A stretch of 64,000 nucleotides of DNA. It comes from Pseudocolwellia sp049933045 (GTDB taxonomy: Bacteria > Pseudomonadota > Gammaproteobacteria > Enterobacterales > Alteromonadaceae). Under the pieces are notes generated by a model that was not told the DNA's origin, ran no database searches, and saw only the letters and a program-made list of their open reading frames with translations. The stretch covers positions 620,001-684,000 of the forward strand of contig NZ_CP187926.1 of the NCBI RefSeq assembly GCF_049933045.1, given 5' to 3'. A program made the translations under genes and the position numbers. This document shows, piece after piece, positions 37,901-46,065 of the stretch (within the stretch, counting starts at the first letter, position 1; each line of letters begins with the position of its first letter).

Positions 37901-38507
37901 TGACCCTATTAGCTTAGAAAGTTTACCTGCTGGTGAAAGTGGATTAATTTTAATATCAGGTAATCAAGTAATGTCAGGGTATTTGAAAGATGAAGCTAAA
38001 ACGAAAGAAGTGATTGTTGAGCTTGATGGACGCCGTTGGTACAAAACGGGTGATAAAGGTTATTTAGATTGCGATGGTTTTTTATCAATTGTTGATCGTT
38101 ATTCGCGTTTTGCCAAAGTAGGCGGTGAAATGGTGAGTTTAACGGCGGTTGAAGATGCTGTATGCACTTCATTAACCGCTTTAAATCTTAATAATTTAGA
38201 TATAGCGGGTTCAAGTAAAGCTAACTCAGATAACGAGAACCCTGACACAAATGAAGCCGTAGAAATTTTAGCTGTAAATTTGCCTGATGCTAAAAAAGGT
38301 GAACGTATTGTGCTGTTATCTAACATCGCTATAGATCTAAAAGCGCTAAAAGATATGCTCATTAGCCAACAAGTCAACGCACTTATGTTGCCTTCTGATA
38401 TTTACCAAGTTGATGAGTTACCTAAACTTGGCAGCGGTAAAAGTGATTTCGCAGGTGCTAAAAAGTTAGCTGTAAAACTTGCATCATCAACAGAAAATAA
38501 CGCTTAA
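34962..38507 (+). CDS. aas: LplT-Aas fusion: lysophospholipid transporter, acyltransferase and acyl-ACP synthetase
   Basis: 1181 aa. Residues 1 to about 410 are an MFS transporter of the LplT type with about 12 membrane helices (FTPAGFLADKYPK loop). Residues about 420-620 are a PlsC acyltransferase with the NHISWID motif (HX4D) and FPEGAIS. The rest is an AMP-forming acyl-ACP/CoA synthetase with FSSGSEGTPKGVMLSH, YGATETTP and the YKTGDKGYLD and GGEMVS motifs. In E. coli these are two proteins, LplT and Aas, which import and reacylate lysophosphatidylethanolamine; here they are one chain. AGGGAAG precedes the ATG. All active-site motifs are intact. Confidence 0.92.
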   Translation: MKQLFSYKGFFAYLAMVFINAFVDLGHKIIIQNTVFKMYDGDIQIILTAVVNGLILLPFILLFTPAGFLADKYPKPQIMRNSAIFAIIATLLITLCYSQGWFIAAFALTFVMGIQSAIYSPAKYGYLKELIGVKKLAEGNALVQAITIVSILASTFVFSAFFEYLLIDAELDSTSTIMQSVVVLGWVFVALSIVEWLFSRQLENTKERDDNKVFVKDDYLKGIYLKANFKTIFEKREVWLSIVGLSLFWAVSQVMLATLPAFAKETLAIENTLIIQAILGSTGIGIVIGSLWAARISKNHIELGLIPIAAIGFALLLGGVAGLTSAYTMAAMFLGLGVAGGLLIVPLNSLMQYHANENELGTVLAGNNLVQNVTMLSFLIGTIVLVSLGLSSVNIFYLLMMISLAGAVYTVYQLPHSLITILAALVLNRKYRIDVLGFDNLPESKGLLLLGNHISWIDGILLQMVCPRKVRFVMLRSIYNLWYLKPLMKFFGCIPISSGNSKGSLDAVNQALKNGDVVCLFPEGAISRTGSLGVFRTGFERVVDDVDGVIVPFYLHGLWGSRLSRANSKKLQKNTGNGFRRNISITFGNPLPMNTPANVLKHEVFELSYDAWDLQTSKADPLALTWLRTAFKHKSDVSVIDSNSQVFSNRKLVVATTLFASKIAAMDKSQNIGLMLPASSAAVITNMAVLLKGKTTVNLNYTTSVSSVQKGIENAEIKTVFTSKKFVQKLTSKNIDVEAMLKNVNVVYLEELKTQISKVRFVSVLFATYLLPVTVFHFLFGKKVSLNDNAAILFSSGSEGTPKGVMLSHHNFIANIKQISDVLRTREDEVVMGSLPPFHSFGLTVTTFLPLIEGVPVVCHPDPTDVLNISKAVSKYKATLLCATATFLRLYTRNKKVQPLMLESLRTVVAGAEKLPETVRSEFKAKFNVDIYEGYGATETTPVASVNMPDQLDQNDWRVQQGNKPGTVGMPLPGCAFRIVDPISLESLPAGESGLILISGNQVMSGYLKDEAKTKEVIVELDGRRWYKTGDKGYLDCDGFLSIVDRYSRFAKVGGEMVSLTAVEDAVCTSLTALNLNNLDIAGSSKANSDNENPDTNEAVEILAVNLPDAKKGERIVLLSNIAIDLKALKDMLISQQVNALMLPSDIYQVDELPKLGSGKSDFAGAKKLAVKLASSTENNA

Positions 38508-38848
38508 ACAAAAGTAGTTAAAAGTCAGGTGTTGATGACTTAGTTTTTTATTTAGTTAAACAGTGTTTTAAAGTAAGGGTAATAACAGCGATGTTATTAC
38601 CCTTTTTATTTCGTTAAGAGAAAATGATAAAGGAGAAAGGGCGTAATAAAGTATAAATTTAGTAAAGTAGTAGGAACAGTTTTACCTTGTTCTAATAGTA
38701 TTCTTATCATAAGTAATACACGATATAATCATCACCTATTTATTTCCTCCTTATATTTTTCTTATGAAGAGGAATCAAAGCTAACCAAGTAATAATCGAC
38801 CATAAATAAGCAACCATCAATAAGCCATAAAATGAGCAAGTAACAAAT
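38508..38848. other. Intergenic region with terminator
   Basis: Apart from the terminator at 38573, the stretch is AT-rich and holds a short dyad (GAACA with TGTTC near 38671-38689) that could be an operator for the next gene. No ORF seen. Confidence 0.4.
38573..38607 (+). terminator. Terminator of the aas gene (repeated type)
   Basis: GGGTAATAAC (38577-38586), loop, 38593-38602, then five T. Same hairpin and loop as the copies behind fdx, 7 kb away. Confidence 0.88.
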
Positions 38849-40459
38849 ATGAAAAAAGAAGAAGATCATTGGACTACTTGTTCTAACTGCCAAGGCAGCG
38901 GCAAAAAAAGTAAAAGAATTCGTAAAAAAGCTAAACTTCGTTACCAACGAGAGTTAGAAGAATTTGAAAAAAACAACGCTGAAGGTATACCTCCTGTTCG
39001 CCCTAAAGGTCACTTAGACAATTGTGTTATTTGCAAAGGCTCTGGCTTGGATGCTTGTGCTGAAAAAGTGTTGGTAGATGAAAGATATCCCCATGTTGCT
39101 ATTATTGGTGGAGGTATAGGCGGAGTTGCTCTGGCAGTAGCTTGTTTACATCGTGGCATTCCGTTTACGCTTTATGAACGTGATAGTAACTTTGAAGCAC
39201 GTTCTCAGGGTTACGGACTTACTCTGCAACAGGCGAGTAGAGCGATTGAAGGTTTAGGAATATTTTCGTTAAAAGAAGGGATTATTTCAACTCGCCATTT
39301 AGTACATACCACTGACGGAAAAGTAATAGGTGAGTGGGGCAGTAGAAAATGGCTATCGTCGGGAGATAAGTCTCTAGCAAAACGCACTAATATACATATA
39401 GCTAGGCAGTCGTTGCGTTTGGCGCTGCTTGAGCAGTTAGGCGATCAGTTAGGTGATCCATTAGGCGATCAGTTAGTTAATCAATTAGCTGATCCACTAC
39501 GTAGCGAAGTCTTACATAGTTCTATCAAGTGGGAACATCAGTTAATAGACTTTAATCGAACTGATAATGTAGATAAGAGTGTAGATAAGAGTGTAGATAA
39601 GAGTGTAGGTAAGAATGTAGATAAAAGTGGAAATGTAAACGGTAACAAAAATGAAAGCATAGGTTTGAGCTTTCAAGTAGGTAATGAGATAAAACATGCG
39701 ACTGCAGATCTTATTGTAGGTGCCGACGGTATTCGTAGTTCGGTGCGTAAATTATTGATAGGAGAGGAAGCTGCTCCTTTATGTTATTTAGGCTGCATTG
39801 TTATTTTAGGTATTTGTCCTTTAGAAGCTATAGATAAAGTATGCTCTGAAGGTAGTAACGGTTCATTACTCGACTCCGCTACGGTTTTTCAAACAGCTAA
39901 TGGTAATGAACGCATTTACGTTATGCCTTATTCGTCTGACTCGGTTATGTGGCAACTTAGTTTCCCTATGAATGAAGAAGAAGCCAAAGTGTTGAGTGCT
40001 AAAGGTCCTCAGGCACTTAAAGATGAAGCGATTAGTCGATGTCAGTGGCATTACCCCATTCCTCAAATATTAACAGATACATTAGCGGAACAGGTTTCTG
40101 GTTACCCTGTGTATGATCGAAAACTACTTACTCCCGAATTACTACAAAAAAATGACCAAGTTACTCTTATTGGCGATGCCGCACATCCCATGAGCCCCTT
40201 TAAAGGACAAGGAGCAAACCAAGCTTTACTCGATGCACTAGCATTAGCTAGAGGCGTAACAAAAGAATGTCGACCTTTATCTCAATGGCGAGAGGTTGGT
40301 ATAAGAGAAAGTATGCTCAACGGTTTTGAATCAGAAATGCTAGAACGCAGTACTATTAAAGTTAAAGACTCAGCTGAGGCGGCAAAGTTTTTACATTCTG
40401 ACACAGTACTTCACGAGGGTAATGAGCCAAGAGGTCGTTGTTTAATAACAAAAGAATAA
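38849..40459 (+). CDS. FAD-dependent monooxygenase with N-terminal DnaJ-type zinc ribbon
   Basis: 536 aa. Residues 11-18 (CSNCQGSG) and 59-66 (CVICKGSG) are two CxxCxGxG motifs as in the DnaJ zinc finger, joined by a Lys/Arg/Glu-rich helix. From about residue 82 a PHBH-type flavoprotein follows, with the Rossmann motif IIGGGIGGVALAVAC, the mid motif VGADGIRSSVR and the C-terminal GDAAHPMSPFKGQGANQAL. It should hydroxylate an aromatic or similar substrate using NAD(P)H and O2. Two stretches of 12-bp repeats encode LGDQ/P-type and VDKS repeats (about residues 197-216 and 241-260), probably surface loops. Substrate unknown; single gene. Confidence 0.88.
   Translation: MKKEEDHWTTCSNCQGSGKKSKRIRKKAKLRYQRELEEFEKNNAEGIPPVRPKGHLDNCVICKGSGLDACAEKVLVDERYPHVAIIGGGIGGVALAVACLHRGIPFTLYERDSNFEARSQGYGLTLQQASRAIEGLGIFSLKEGIISTRHLVHTTDGKVIGEWGSRKWLSSGDKSLAKRTNIHIARQSLRLALLEQLGDQLGDPLGDQLVNQLADPLRSEVLHSSIKWEHQLIDFNRTDNVDKSVDKSVDKSVGKNVDKSGNVNGNKNESIGLSFQVGNEIKHATADLIVGADGIRSSVRKLLIGEEAAPLCYLGCIVILGICPLEAIDKVCSEGSNGSLLDSATVFQTANGNERIYVMPYSSDSVMWQLSFPMNEEEAKVLSAKGPQALKDEAISRCQWHYPIPQILTDTLAEQVSGYPVYDRKLLTPELLQKNDQVTLIGDAAHPMSPFKGQGANQALLDALALARGVTKECRPLSQWREVGIRESMLNGFESEMLERSTIKVKDSAEAAKFLHSDTVLHEGNEPRGRCLITKE
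39437..39496 (+). repeat. 12-bp minisatellite A in the monooxygenase gene
   Basis: Five units of the type TTAGGCGATCAG, in frame, encoding LGDQ LGDP LGDQ LVNQ LADP. Confidence 0.9.
39569..39628 (+). repeat. 12-bp minisatellite B in the monooxygenase gene
   Basis: Five units of the type GTAGATAAGAGT, the first three identical, encoding VDKS VDKS VDKS VGKN VDKS. In frame. Confidence 0.92.
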
Positions 40460-40540
40460 AAAAATAAGATTTGAAAAGTTAAAAGTCTAATATTAAAAAG
40501 CCTGTACTAAAAAGTGTAAGGCTAAAAAGCTTAGTACAAA

Positions 40541-40591
40541 AAAGGGTAGTAACCTTATGATCTAAACTCACCATAACGTTATTACCCTTTA
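40541..40591. terminator. Hairpin between convergent genes
   Basis: GGGTAGTAAC (40544-40553) pairs with 40578-40587 with one G-T pair, but the loop is 24 bases. It looks like a diverged member of the GGGTAATAAC terminator group, with A and T runs for both directions. Confidence 0.55.
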
Positions 40592-40652
40592 TTCATTTAT
40601 AAGATTCATCAGCCATTTATGTTACTGATGATTAACTCAATTTAAAATAGAC

Positions 40653-41174
40653 TTACTTTTTCGTTTCTGCGTTTAGTTGATACTTAGCTTCCATGTTGGT
40701 AATAAGTTCACGCGCTTCGTAGCTATCTTGTGCTTCAGGTCGAACACCTTTTCCTAGCTTTATTTCTAAAATACTTTCGATGTCTTGACCCCGATCACTT
40801 AAGTTAATGCCTATACCTAATTGAGTGCTTGGTTCGTTTCTACAGCCGTATAAACCACAATCGCGACTTGTACCTATACCTGTATGAACTGTAGTGCGTG
40901 GTTGGTTTTTGCCGTCAATTAACACATCGCGATTGGTTACTACAAACCAATCGTAGCCTTCACGTATGGTTAATTCAGCTGCACGTAAAAAGGTGTAATC
41001 AATGGCTTTTAGCTTGTTGTCGTCGCGGGTTTTAAAGTGCACACGTATCTTGTCTTGGTTTAGAATACTTTCTTGATAACCGTAACCATTATTTTTGGCT
41101 GCTCGATATTCTGGGCTTGATGAACAAGCCGCTAAAAAACCGATAAGTGTTGCTAATATAATTATTTTTTTCAT
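40653..41174 (-). CDS. CC0125/CC1285-type lipoprotein, third gene of the sigma operon
   Basis: 173 aa. Signal and lipobox end FLAACSSS. The body has RAAELTIREGYDWFVV, a central RDCGLYGC pair of cysteines and a KVRPEA-like end, the pattern of a small family of proteobacterial lipoproteins of unknown role. It follows the anti-sigma gene after 43 bases on the same strand and is probably cotranscribed with the ECF sigma factor. Confidence 0.75.
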   Translation of the reverse strand: MKKIIILATLIGFLAACSSSPEYRAAKNNGYGYQESILNQDKIRVHFKTRDDNKLKAIDYTFLRAAELTIREGYDWFVVTNRDVLIDGKNQPRTTVHTGIGTSRDCGLYGCRNEPSTQLGIGINLSDRGQDIESILEIKLGKGVRPEAQDSYEARELITNMEAKYQLNAETKK

Positions 41175-41217
41175 AATATTTTCCTCATTTAACCTAGGTT
41201 AGAGTAAGCCTTTATCG

Positions 41218-42051
41218 TTACTTTGCCCAACGATTATTAATTACTTGCTGTTCTTGTTGTTTATCTAAAAAGTCACCTGCAGCCATGTTGTCAATTTGAT
41301 CTCGCAACATGCTATTTGAGGTAGCGGTTTGATAGTTTTGTTTCGCTTGTTCTTGCTCTGCTTTTTGGACGGCTTTTTGTTCGATAACTGTTAAAGCTAA
41401 TTCCCATTCCTGATTAACACGACAGGCGATATTACGTTCAATATCTTTTTCACTACTCACATCATATTGGCGACAAAAGTTGCCTTGCTGATTATTAAAA
41501 GTAAGTTGAGTTTTTATGGTTTTACCATTCGCTAATGTTTGTTCATTGCCACTAGTTTTCTGCTCTAATATTTGAGCAACTTCTTGCCAGTTATCGCCTG
41601 ATAAATTGTTTGTTTGACTAAAAATAGTAGCAAACAGTCCTGCTGCAACAGCTATACTCGCCGCTAAAGCAAAAGGCTTATTGGTTGAGTTTTTGGTACG
41701 TTGCCAAAGGCTAACGACATTACTTTTACTTTCTGAGCTATGCGTAGTATTTAAATCTGGTTGGCTTGCAGTATTTTCTGAAAAATTCTCAGCAGCTTGT
41801 ATCGCGGTTACCGAAGCTTTTTCTTCTGGTATCGCTGCTAATAATTCGTTAATAGCAGCAGGTAAAGGTTGCTGATTAATTTCATCATATTTAGTCGCTA
41901 TAACTTCATCAACCATAGCCAAGTCAGCTAAACGGTTCGCTAAGTTGTCATCCTCAAGTAATGCTTCTCGGATCTGCTCCATTTGTTGCTCAGGTAATTC
42001 GGCATCTAAAAAGGCAGATAAAACCTCATCGCTTATTGTTGGGTTATTCAT
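41218..42051 (-). CDS. Anti-sigma factor (membrane, RseA-like layout)
   Basis: 277 aa. The N-terminal cytoplasmic domain (VLSAFLDAELPEQQMEQIREALLEDDNLANRLADL) is the usual anti-sigma fold. One membrane helix lies near residues 128-146 (FALAASIAVAAGLFATIF). The C-terminal 130 residues are periplasmic, Gln-rich, with two cysteines. Its ATG overlaps the sigma stop by 4 bases, which fixes the partnership. It should hold the sigma factor inactive until a periplasmic signal. Confidence 0.85.
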   Translation of the reverse strand: MNNPTISDEVLSAFLDAELPEQQMEQIREALLEDDNLANRLADLAMVDEVIATKYDEINQQPLPAAINELLAAIPEEKASVTAIQAAENFSENTASQPDLNTTHSSESKSNVVSLWQRTKNSTNKPFALAASIAVAAGLFATIFSQTNNLSGDNWQEVAQILEQKTSGNEQTLANGKTIKTQLTFNNQQGNFCRQYDVSSEKDIERNIACRVNQEWELALTVIEQKAVQKAEQEQAKQNYQTATSNSMLRDQIDNMAAGDFLDKQQEQQVINNRWAK

Positions 42052-42536
42052 GCCATTACTCCTGTACTGTTATTTAAACATTGGCTTAAACTAATTCGTG
42101 CTCTAGATAATCGACTCATTACCGTACCTATGGGAATTTCTAGTGTTTCAGATACTTCTTTATACGACATGCCCTGAATAGCGACTAACGACAAAATTGA
42201 ACGTTGCTCGTGAGGTAATACATCCATCGCATTATTCACTTGCTGTAAACTAATTTTATCATTTTGTTGTTTTTCTTCATTCACTATTTGGTTTTCTGTT
42301 AACTCTGGAGACTCTGCTGCCGTTTGTTTAACCTTGCGTGATCTGTATTCATCAATCCATAAGTTACGGCATACTCGAAACATCCATTTATTTAATTCTA
42401 CATTTGCAGGCACGCCTTTTGTTAATATGCGTTCAATTGTATTTTGCAGTAAATCGTCTGCATCATGTTGATTACCTGTTAACGAATACGCGAATCGTCG
42501 TATCATTGGTACTAAAGCTATTATCTGATTTTTCAT
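42048..42536 (-). CDS. ECF-family RNA polymerase sigma factor
   Basis: 162 aa with sigma region 2 (RRFAYSLTGNQHDADDLLQNTIERIL) and region 4 (LPHEQRSILSLVAIQGMSYKEVSETLEIPIGTVMSRLSRAR). It is the first gene of a sigma, anti-sigma, lipoprotein operon. An ECF-type promoter lies just upstream, so it probably activates itself. Confidence 0.93.
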   Translation of the reverse strand: MKNQIIALVPMIRRFAYSLTGNQHDADDLLQNTIERILTKGVPANVELNKWMFRVCRNLWIDEYRSRKVKQTAAESPELTENQIVNEEKQQNDKISLQQVNNAMDVLPHEQRSILSLVAIQGMSYKEVSETLEIPIGTVMSRLSRARISLSQCLNNSTGVMA

Positions 42537-42559
42537 TTAATCTCTCCTGTTATACTGAG

Positions 42560-42586
42560 TAGACGAATGACAATGAAGTTTATTCC
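42560..42586 (-). promoter_or_regulatory. Likely autoregulated ECF promoter of the sigma operon
   Basis: On the minus strand GGAATAAAC (42586-42578), 12 bases, CGTCTA (42565-42560). This is the common ECF layout of a GGAA-type -35 and CGTC-type -10. A near match lies before the gene at 46066. Confidence 0.55.
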
Positions 42587-42656
42587 CAAGTTTTTGGAAT
42601 TATTTTTATTCTAATACGTTTAATTAGTACAGCCCTCGTTTTTTATAGGAAAAATA

Positions 42657-44105
42657 ATGAAAAGTTTCACCAAAGCCGCATGGGGATTTTTACTCAGTAT
42701 AACATTTTCTACCTCGCTTATGGCGAATGGCTTATTGGGTAAACAACTGTCAACTATAGAAAATTCAATCTTGAACGACAGTATTATCAATCGCCAAACC
42801 GATATCATCAATAACCGAGTTGATAGAATAAAAAATAAAACACAGTCATTAGTCGATCTTGAACAATTATTAACACATTTACCTGAAGGAGAGGTCAGCT
42901 CGTTAATCGCTCCTGTGGGTAGTTTAACTGAATCTATTAATATTTTAGATACTGCAGGCAATACATTATTTAGAGAAGTTGAAGTAGAAAATGGCTGGCG
43001 CGCGATAGAGCATCAATGGCTGGTGATGACTTCCGAAGATGAATTGAAGCAGCTACAACAACTTGTCAATAATAATGCTATTGAGCTAATTAGCACCAAA
43101 AACTTCAATGCTTTAACATTAACTTTAGTGCAATTTAAAGTTAAACCATCATTCGATAATACAGAGCAACTAGCCTCGATATTACCTAAGTCGTTACATA
43201 AAAAATTAGCTCGTGATTATGTTTATCAAACGCAAAGTAAGTCTCAAGATGCAAACATAAGCCAAGCAACTTCAGCATCACTTGCCGATAGAGAAGCAGA
43301 TAAAATTGAAAACCTTAATGACGAAAGTAGGGTTGATGAAATACTTGATAACGCAGCATGTTTAGCGCCACTTTCTATTGGCATAGTAGACACAGTGATT
43401 GATATTCAGCATCCCGTATTTAAGAATAAAACCATAACTCGTCAACGTTTTATTGATGAAAACTTAGCAGCGCCTAAAGCTCACGGTACAGCTGTTTCGG
43501 CTTTGTTAGTCAGTAACTCAGCTGAAGTGCCCGCATTATTACCTCATGCTAAATTATTTGCCGCAGAAGTGTTTTATGGACAAAACGATTTTAGCCAAGG
43601 CGCAAATTTATTTAACTTAGTATCAGGTATAAACTGGTTATTAAGCCAAGAAGTTAGCGTCATTAATATGAGCTTAGCAGGACCAGACAATACAATTTTA
43701 GCGAATGTTATTAATATCGCTTTAACTAAAAACATTGCGATTGTTGCGGCAGTTGGAAATGATGGACCGCATTCACCACCATTGTATCCAGCGGCTTATA
43801 AAAACGTGATTGGTGTTACTGCGGTAGATGACAAAAATAGATTATATCGGTGGGCTAATCGTGGCGATTATGTCGATTTTTCTGCACGTGGTGTTTCAGT
43901 GAAAACCGCACGTTTATCAGGTGACTTTGGTTTTGAGAGTGGAACATCAATGGCAGCTCCAGTGATAACAGCTTACACAGCTTGCGCAAAATACCAGGCA
44001 GAAAAAATATCAGCAAACTATTTAGATTTACTTAATACTCAAGCCTTAGATCTAGGTGATAAAGGCTACGATACGCTATTTGGCAACGGTCGTATTGGTA
44101 GTTAG
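42657..44105 (+). CDS. S8 (subtilisin-like) serine peptidase
   Basis: 482 aa, secreted. The signal peptide ends TSLMANG. A pro-region of about 210 residues precedes the catalytic domain. The triad is intact: Asp in GIVDTVID (about 244), His in AHGTAVSALL (about 276) and Ser in GTSMAAPV (about 430). The oxyanion Asn is in VGNDGPHSPP. The gene ends right after the catalytic domain with no sorting domain. It is divergent from the ECF sigma factor across 120 bases; this suggests, but does not prove, shared regulation. Confidence 0.9.
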   Translation: MKSFTKAAWGFLLSITFSTSLMANGLLGKQLSTIENSILNDSIINRQTDIINNRVDRIKNKTQSLVDLEQLLTHLPEGEVSSLIAPVGSLTESINILDTAGNTLFREVEVENGWRAIEHQWLVMTSEDELKQLQQLVNNNAIELISTKNFNALTLTLVQFKVKPSFDNTEQLASILPKSLHKKLARDYVYQTQSKSQDANISQATSASLADREADKIENLNDESRVDEILDNAACLAPLSIGIVDTVIDIQHPVFKNKTITRQRFIDENLAAPKAHGTAVSALLVSNSAEVPALLPHAKLFAAEVFYGQNDFSQGANLFNLVSGINWLLSQEVSVINMSLAGPDNTILANVINIALTKNIAIVAAVGNDGPHSPPLYPAAYKNVIGVTAVDDKNRLYRWANRGDYVDFSARGVSVKTARLSGDFGFESGTSMAAPVITAYTACAKYQAEKISANYLDLLNTQALDLGDKGYDTLFGNGRIGS

Positions 44106-44161
44106 TGAAATAGGAGATAGGTTTATTATTACTATGTTATTTTTATTTAAGAGGGAATAAG

Positions 44162-44413
44162 TTGAAAGAAGAACAATATTCGATCGCTTTGTATTATCTA
44201 GTTTTATGTTTTTGGCTTGTTGGAGTTATCTATCTTTTTTATTCGGTAATAACTTTCTTATATGACTGTATAAATTCTGCTAAAAATAAAGGGATTAATC
44301 AAATTACACTTAATGATTTTCCTTTAATAAAATCATTACTTTACTTACTATTTCTAATTTTAATGCTTATTATAATCCCTCAAGTAATATTTGACTTAAA
44401 TACAAGCTTATAA
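44162..44413 (+). CDS. Small two-helix membrane protein, unknown
   Basis: 83 aa from a TTG start that has GAGGG 7 bases before it. Two membrane helices (LYYLVLCFWLVGVIYLFYSV and IKSLLYLLFLILMLIIIPQV) flank a short polar loop. No family recognised. It lies between the peptidase and ACT genes, same strand. Confidence 0.6.
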   Translation: MKEEQYSIALYYLVLCFWLVGVIYLFYSVITFLYDCINSAKNKGINQITLNDFPLIKSLLYLLFLILMLIIIPQVIFDLNTSL

Positions 44414-44436
44414 CGAGAACTTAAAAGGACACATCA

Positions 44437-44832
44437 ATGATCGGTGAAACTAATTTAGACAAACTACTAGAATCAATGTCACCAGCACTTATTCCCGGTG
44501 AATATGTATTTTGCACTGTAAAAGGCGAATATAACGACTATCAAGCATTGTCTCCTTTAGCAACGTTTCGTGAAACAGAAGGCTTAACGCTTGTTGTAAC
44601 TAAAGAAGCTGCTGTTGCGCATCAACTACCTTTTGAATCTGTATTTAAGGGTATTACGTTAACTATTCACTCAAGCTTAGATGCTGTGGGTTTAACTGCT
44701 GCTGTGTCTACTAAGCTAGCGGAAAAAGGTATCAGCGCGAATGTTATTGCTGCGTATTACCATGACCATATTTTTGTTCAAGCAGAAAAAGCTGAATTAG
44801 CTATTAAAGCCTTAGGTGAGTTTGCTCGTTAA
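44437..44832 (+). CDS. ACT-domain protein
   Basis: 131 aa made of two ACT-like halves: GEYVFCTVKGEYNDYQALSPLATFRETEGLTLVVTKEAA and the C-terminal ITLTIHSSLDAVGLTAAVSTKLAEKGISANVIAAYYHDHIFV. This is the DUF2241/ACT_7 type thought to bind amino acids. AAAAGGA lies before the ATG. No enzyme domain is attached. Confidence 0.85.
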   Translation: MIGETNLDKLLESMSPALIPGEYVFCTVKGEYNDYQALSPLATFRETEGLTLVVTKEAAVAHQLPFESVFKGITLTIHSSLDAVGLTAAVSTKLAEKGISANVIAAYYHDHIFVQAEKAELAIKALGEFAR

Positions 44833-44986
44833 GGTTTGTGCAGAATAACCGATTGCTAGAGATGATCTGTTGTTAGGAATAATTTATTGTTCGAAATAAC
44901 TAAAAGATAATTAACCGTTTAGTGCTTTCTTTTGAACATTGAAAATAGAAACAGTAATGATAAATTATGGTTGAATAACGAACTAA

Positions 44987-45024
44987 CCCAAATAGATTAA
45001 GAGTTCTCTATTTGGGCTTTTTTA
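44987..45024 (+). terminator. Terminator downstream of the ACT-domain gene
   Basis: 10-bp stem CCCAAATAGA (44987-44996) with 45007-45016 and a T run on the plus strand, about 155 bases after the ACT gene stop. Confidence 0.75.
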
Positions 45025-45051
45025 TTTAAGTCAGCAAATCATCGATGAGTC

Positions 45052-45978
45052 TTAGAAAGTGCCTTTTATCGATAAAGAGGTAATGGTTTCGTCATAATTT
45101 AATGATTCAATTGTTGATTGATAATTACCATGTTCTATTTTTGTATTTAACGACCAGCTTGGTGTTATTTCAAATATCCATTGTGCGTCTACCACTTGGC
45201 TTTTATCTTTACGTTGTAATCCTAGGTTAGTTTCAGAATCGTCGTTGATTGTTGTTTCATAATCTCGTTTATTAAACTGCCAACCAAACTGTATTTGTTG
45301 ATCATGATCCCAACCAACAAAACTATGTGAATATAAAGCACGAACACCTAAGCCTCTATAATCAAACTGGTTGTCGTTAGCGTTTTCATTATCGATATTT
45401 AAGTTTAGCGAGACAAAGCTTTTAGCTTGATTGAAAAAGAAAAAGTGCTGATTACTCACACCAAAGCTTGTCGCATCGCGGTCCGATAAGTTAGCAAATT
45501 CCTTTCTTTTGTAATCAGTTGAAAAACGTAACAAATAACGTTGGTCATATAACTTCGACCAATAAACACTGTTTTGACTAAACTGTAAAAAATCTTCTTT
45601 ATTGAGTTTAGCATCTACAAAATAGTAACTTGTGCCTATGGTTGAATCTGCTAAACGATAATCTAAATCAAACGCGACTTTTGCTAAGTTCAGGTCATAA
45701 GTATCATAAGTTTGATAATCATTTATTTGGTAACTCAAGTTAGATTTTAAGGTTAACTTATCTGAAATTTGCCACTTTACTTTAGCTTCGCCTTGTAAAG
45801 TTAATGCAACATCCGATTGCTCGCTTACTTGATCAAGCTCGGCAATGGTTAAGGTATCGTCATGCTTAATACCCGTATTAACTTCCCATGTAACATCAAC
45901 TGCATCGGCATGTACTGCACTTGCTATGGCTGATACGAGTAATGTACTAATGATTAAAGGTTGATTAAGTTTTTTCAT
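45052..45978 (-). CDS. Predicted outer-membrane beta-barrel protein
   Basis: 308 aa. I chose the ATG at 45978, which gives a clean signal peptide (MKKLNQPLIISTLLVSAIASAVHA) and has GGA upstream; a start at 46002 adds eight residues without an SD. The mature part is made of about 12-14 amphipathic strands with many aromatic residues (KLTLKSNLSYQINDYQTYDTYDL, QQIQFGWQFNKRDYETTI) and ends in a typical strand with terminal Phe (SLSIKGTF). It is probably an integral outer-membrane protein. It follows the Ser/Thr-rich secreted gene by 63 bases and is likely cotranscribed. Confidence 0.7.
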   Translation of the reverse strand: MKKLNQPLIISTLLVSAIASAVHADAVDVTWEVNTGIKHDDTLTIAELDQVSEQSDVALTLQGEAKVKWQISDKLTLKSNLSYQINDYQTYDTYDLNLAKVAFDLDYRLADSTIGTSYYFVDAKLNKEDFLQFSQNSVYWSKLYDQRYLLRFSTDYKRKEFANLSDRDATSFGVSNQHFFFFNQAKSFVSLNLNIDNENANDNQFDYRGLGVRALYSHSFVGWDHDQQIQFGWQFNKRDYETTINDDSETNLGLQRKDKSQVVDAQWIFEITPSWSLNTKIEHGNYQSTIESLNYDETITSLSIKGTF

Positions 45979-46065
45979 CTTGATGATCCACAAATGTTGC
46001 ATTAATTAGAATAAGAAAGGTAAAGAAAGGGCGAGAGGGGACTCGCCTTACTTTAATTTGAGAGA

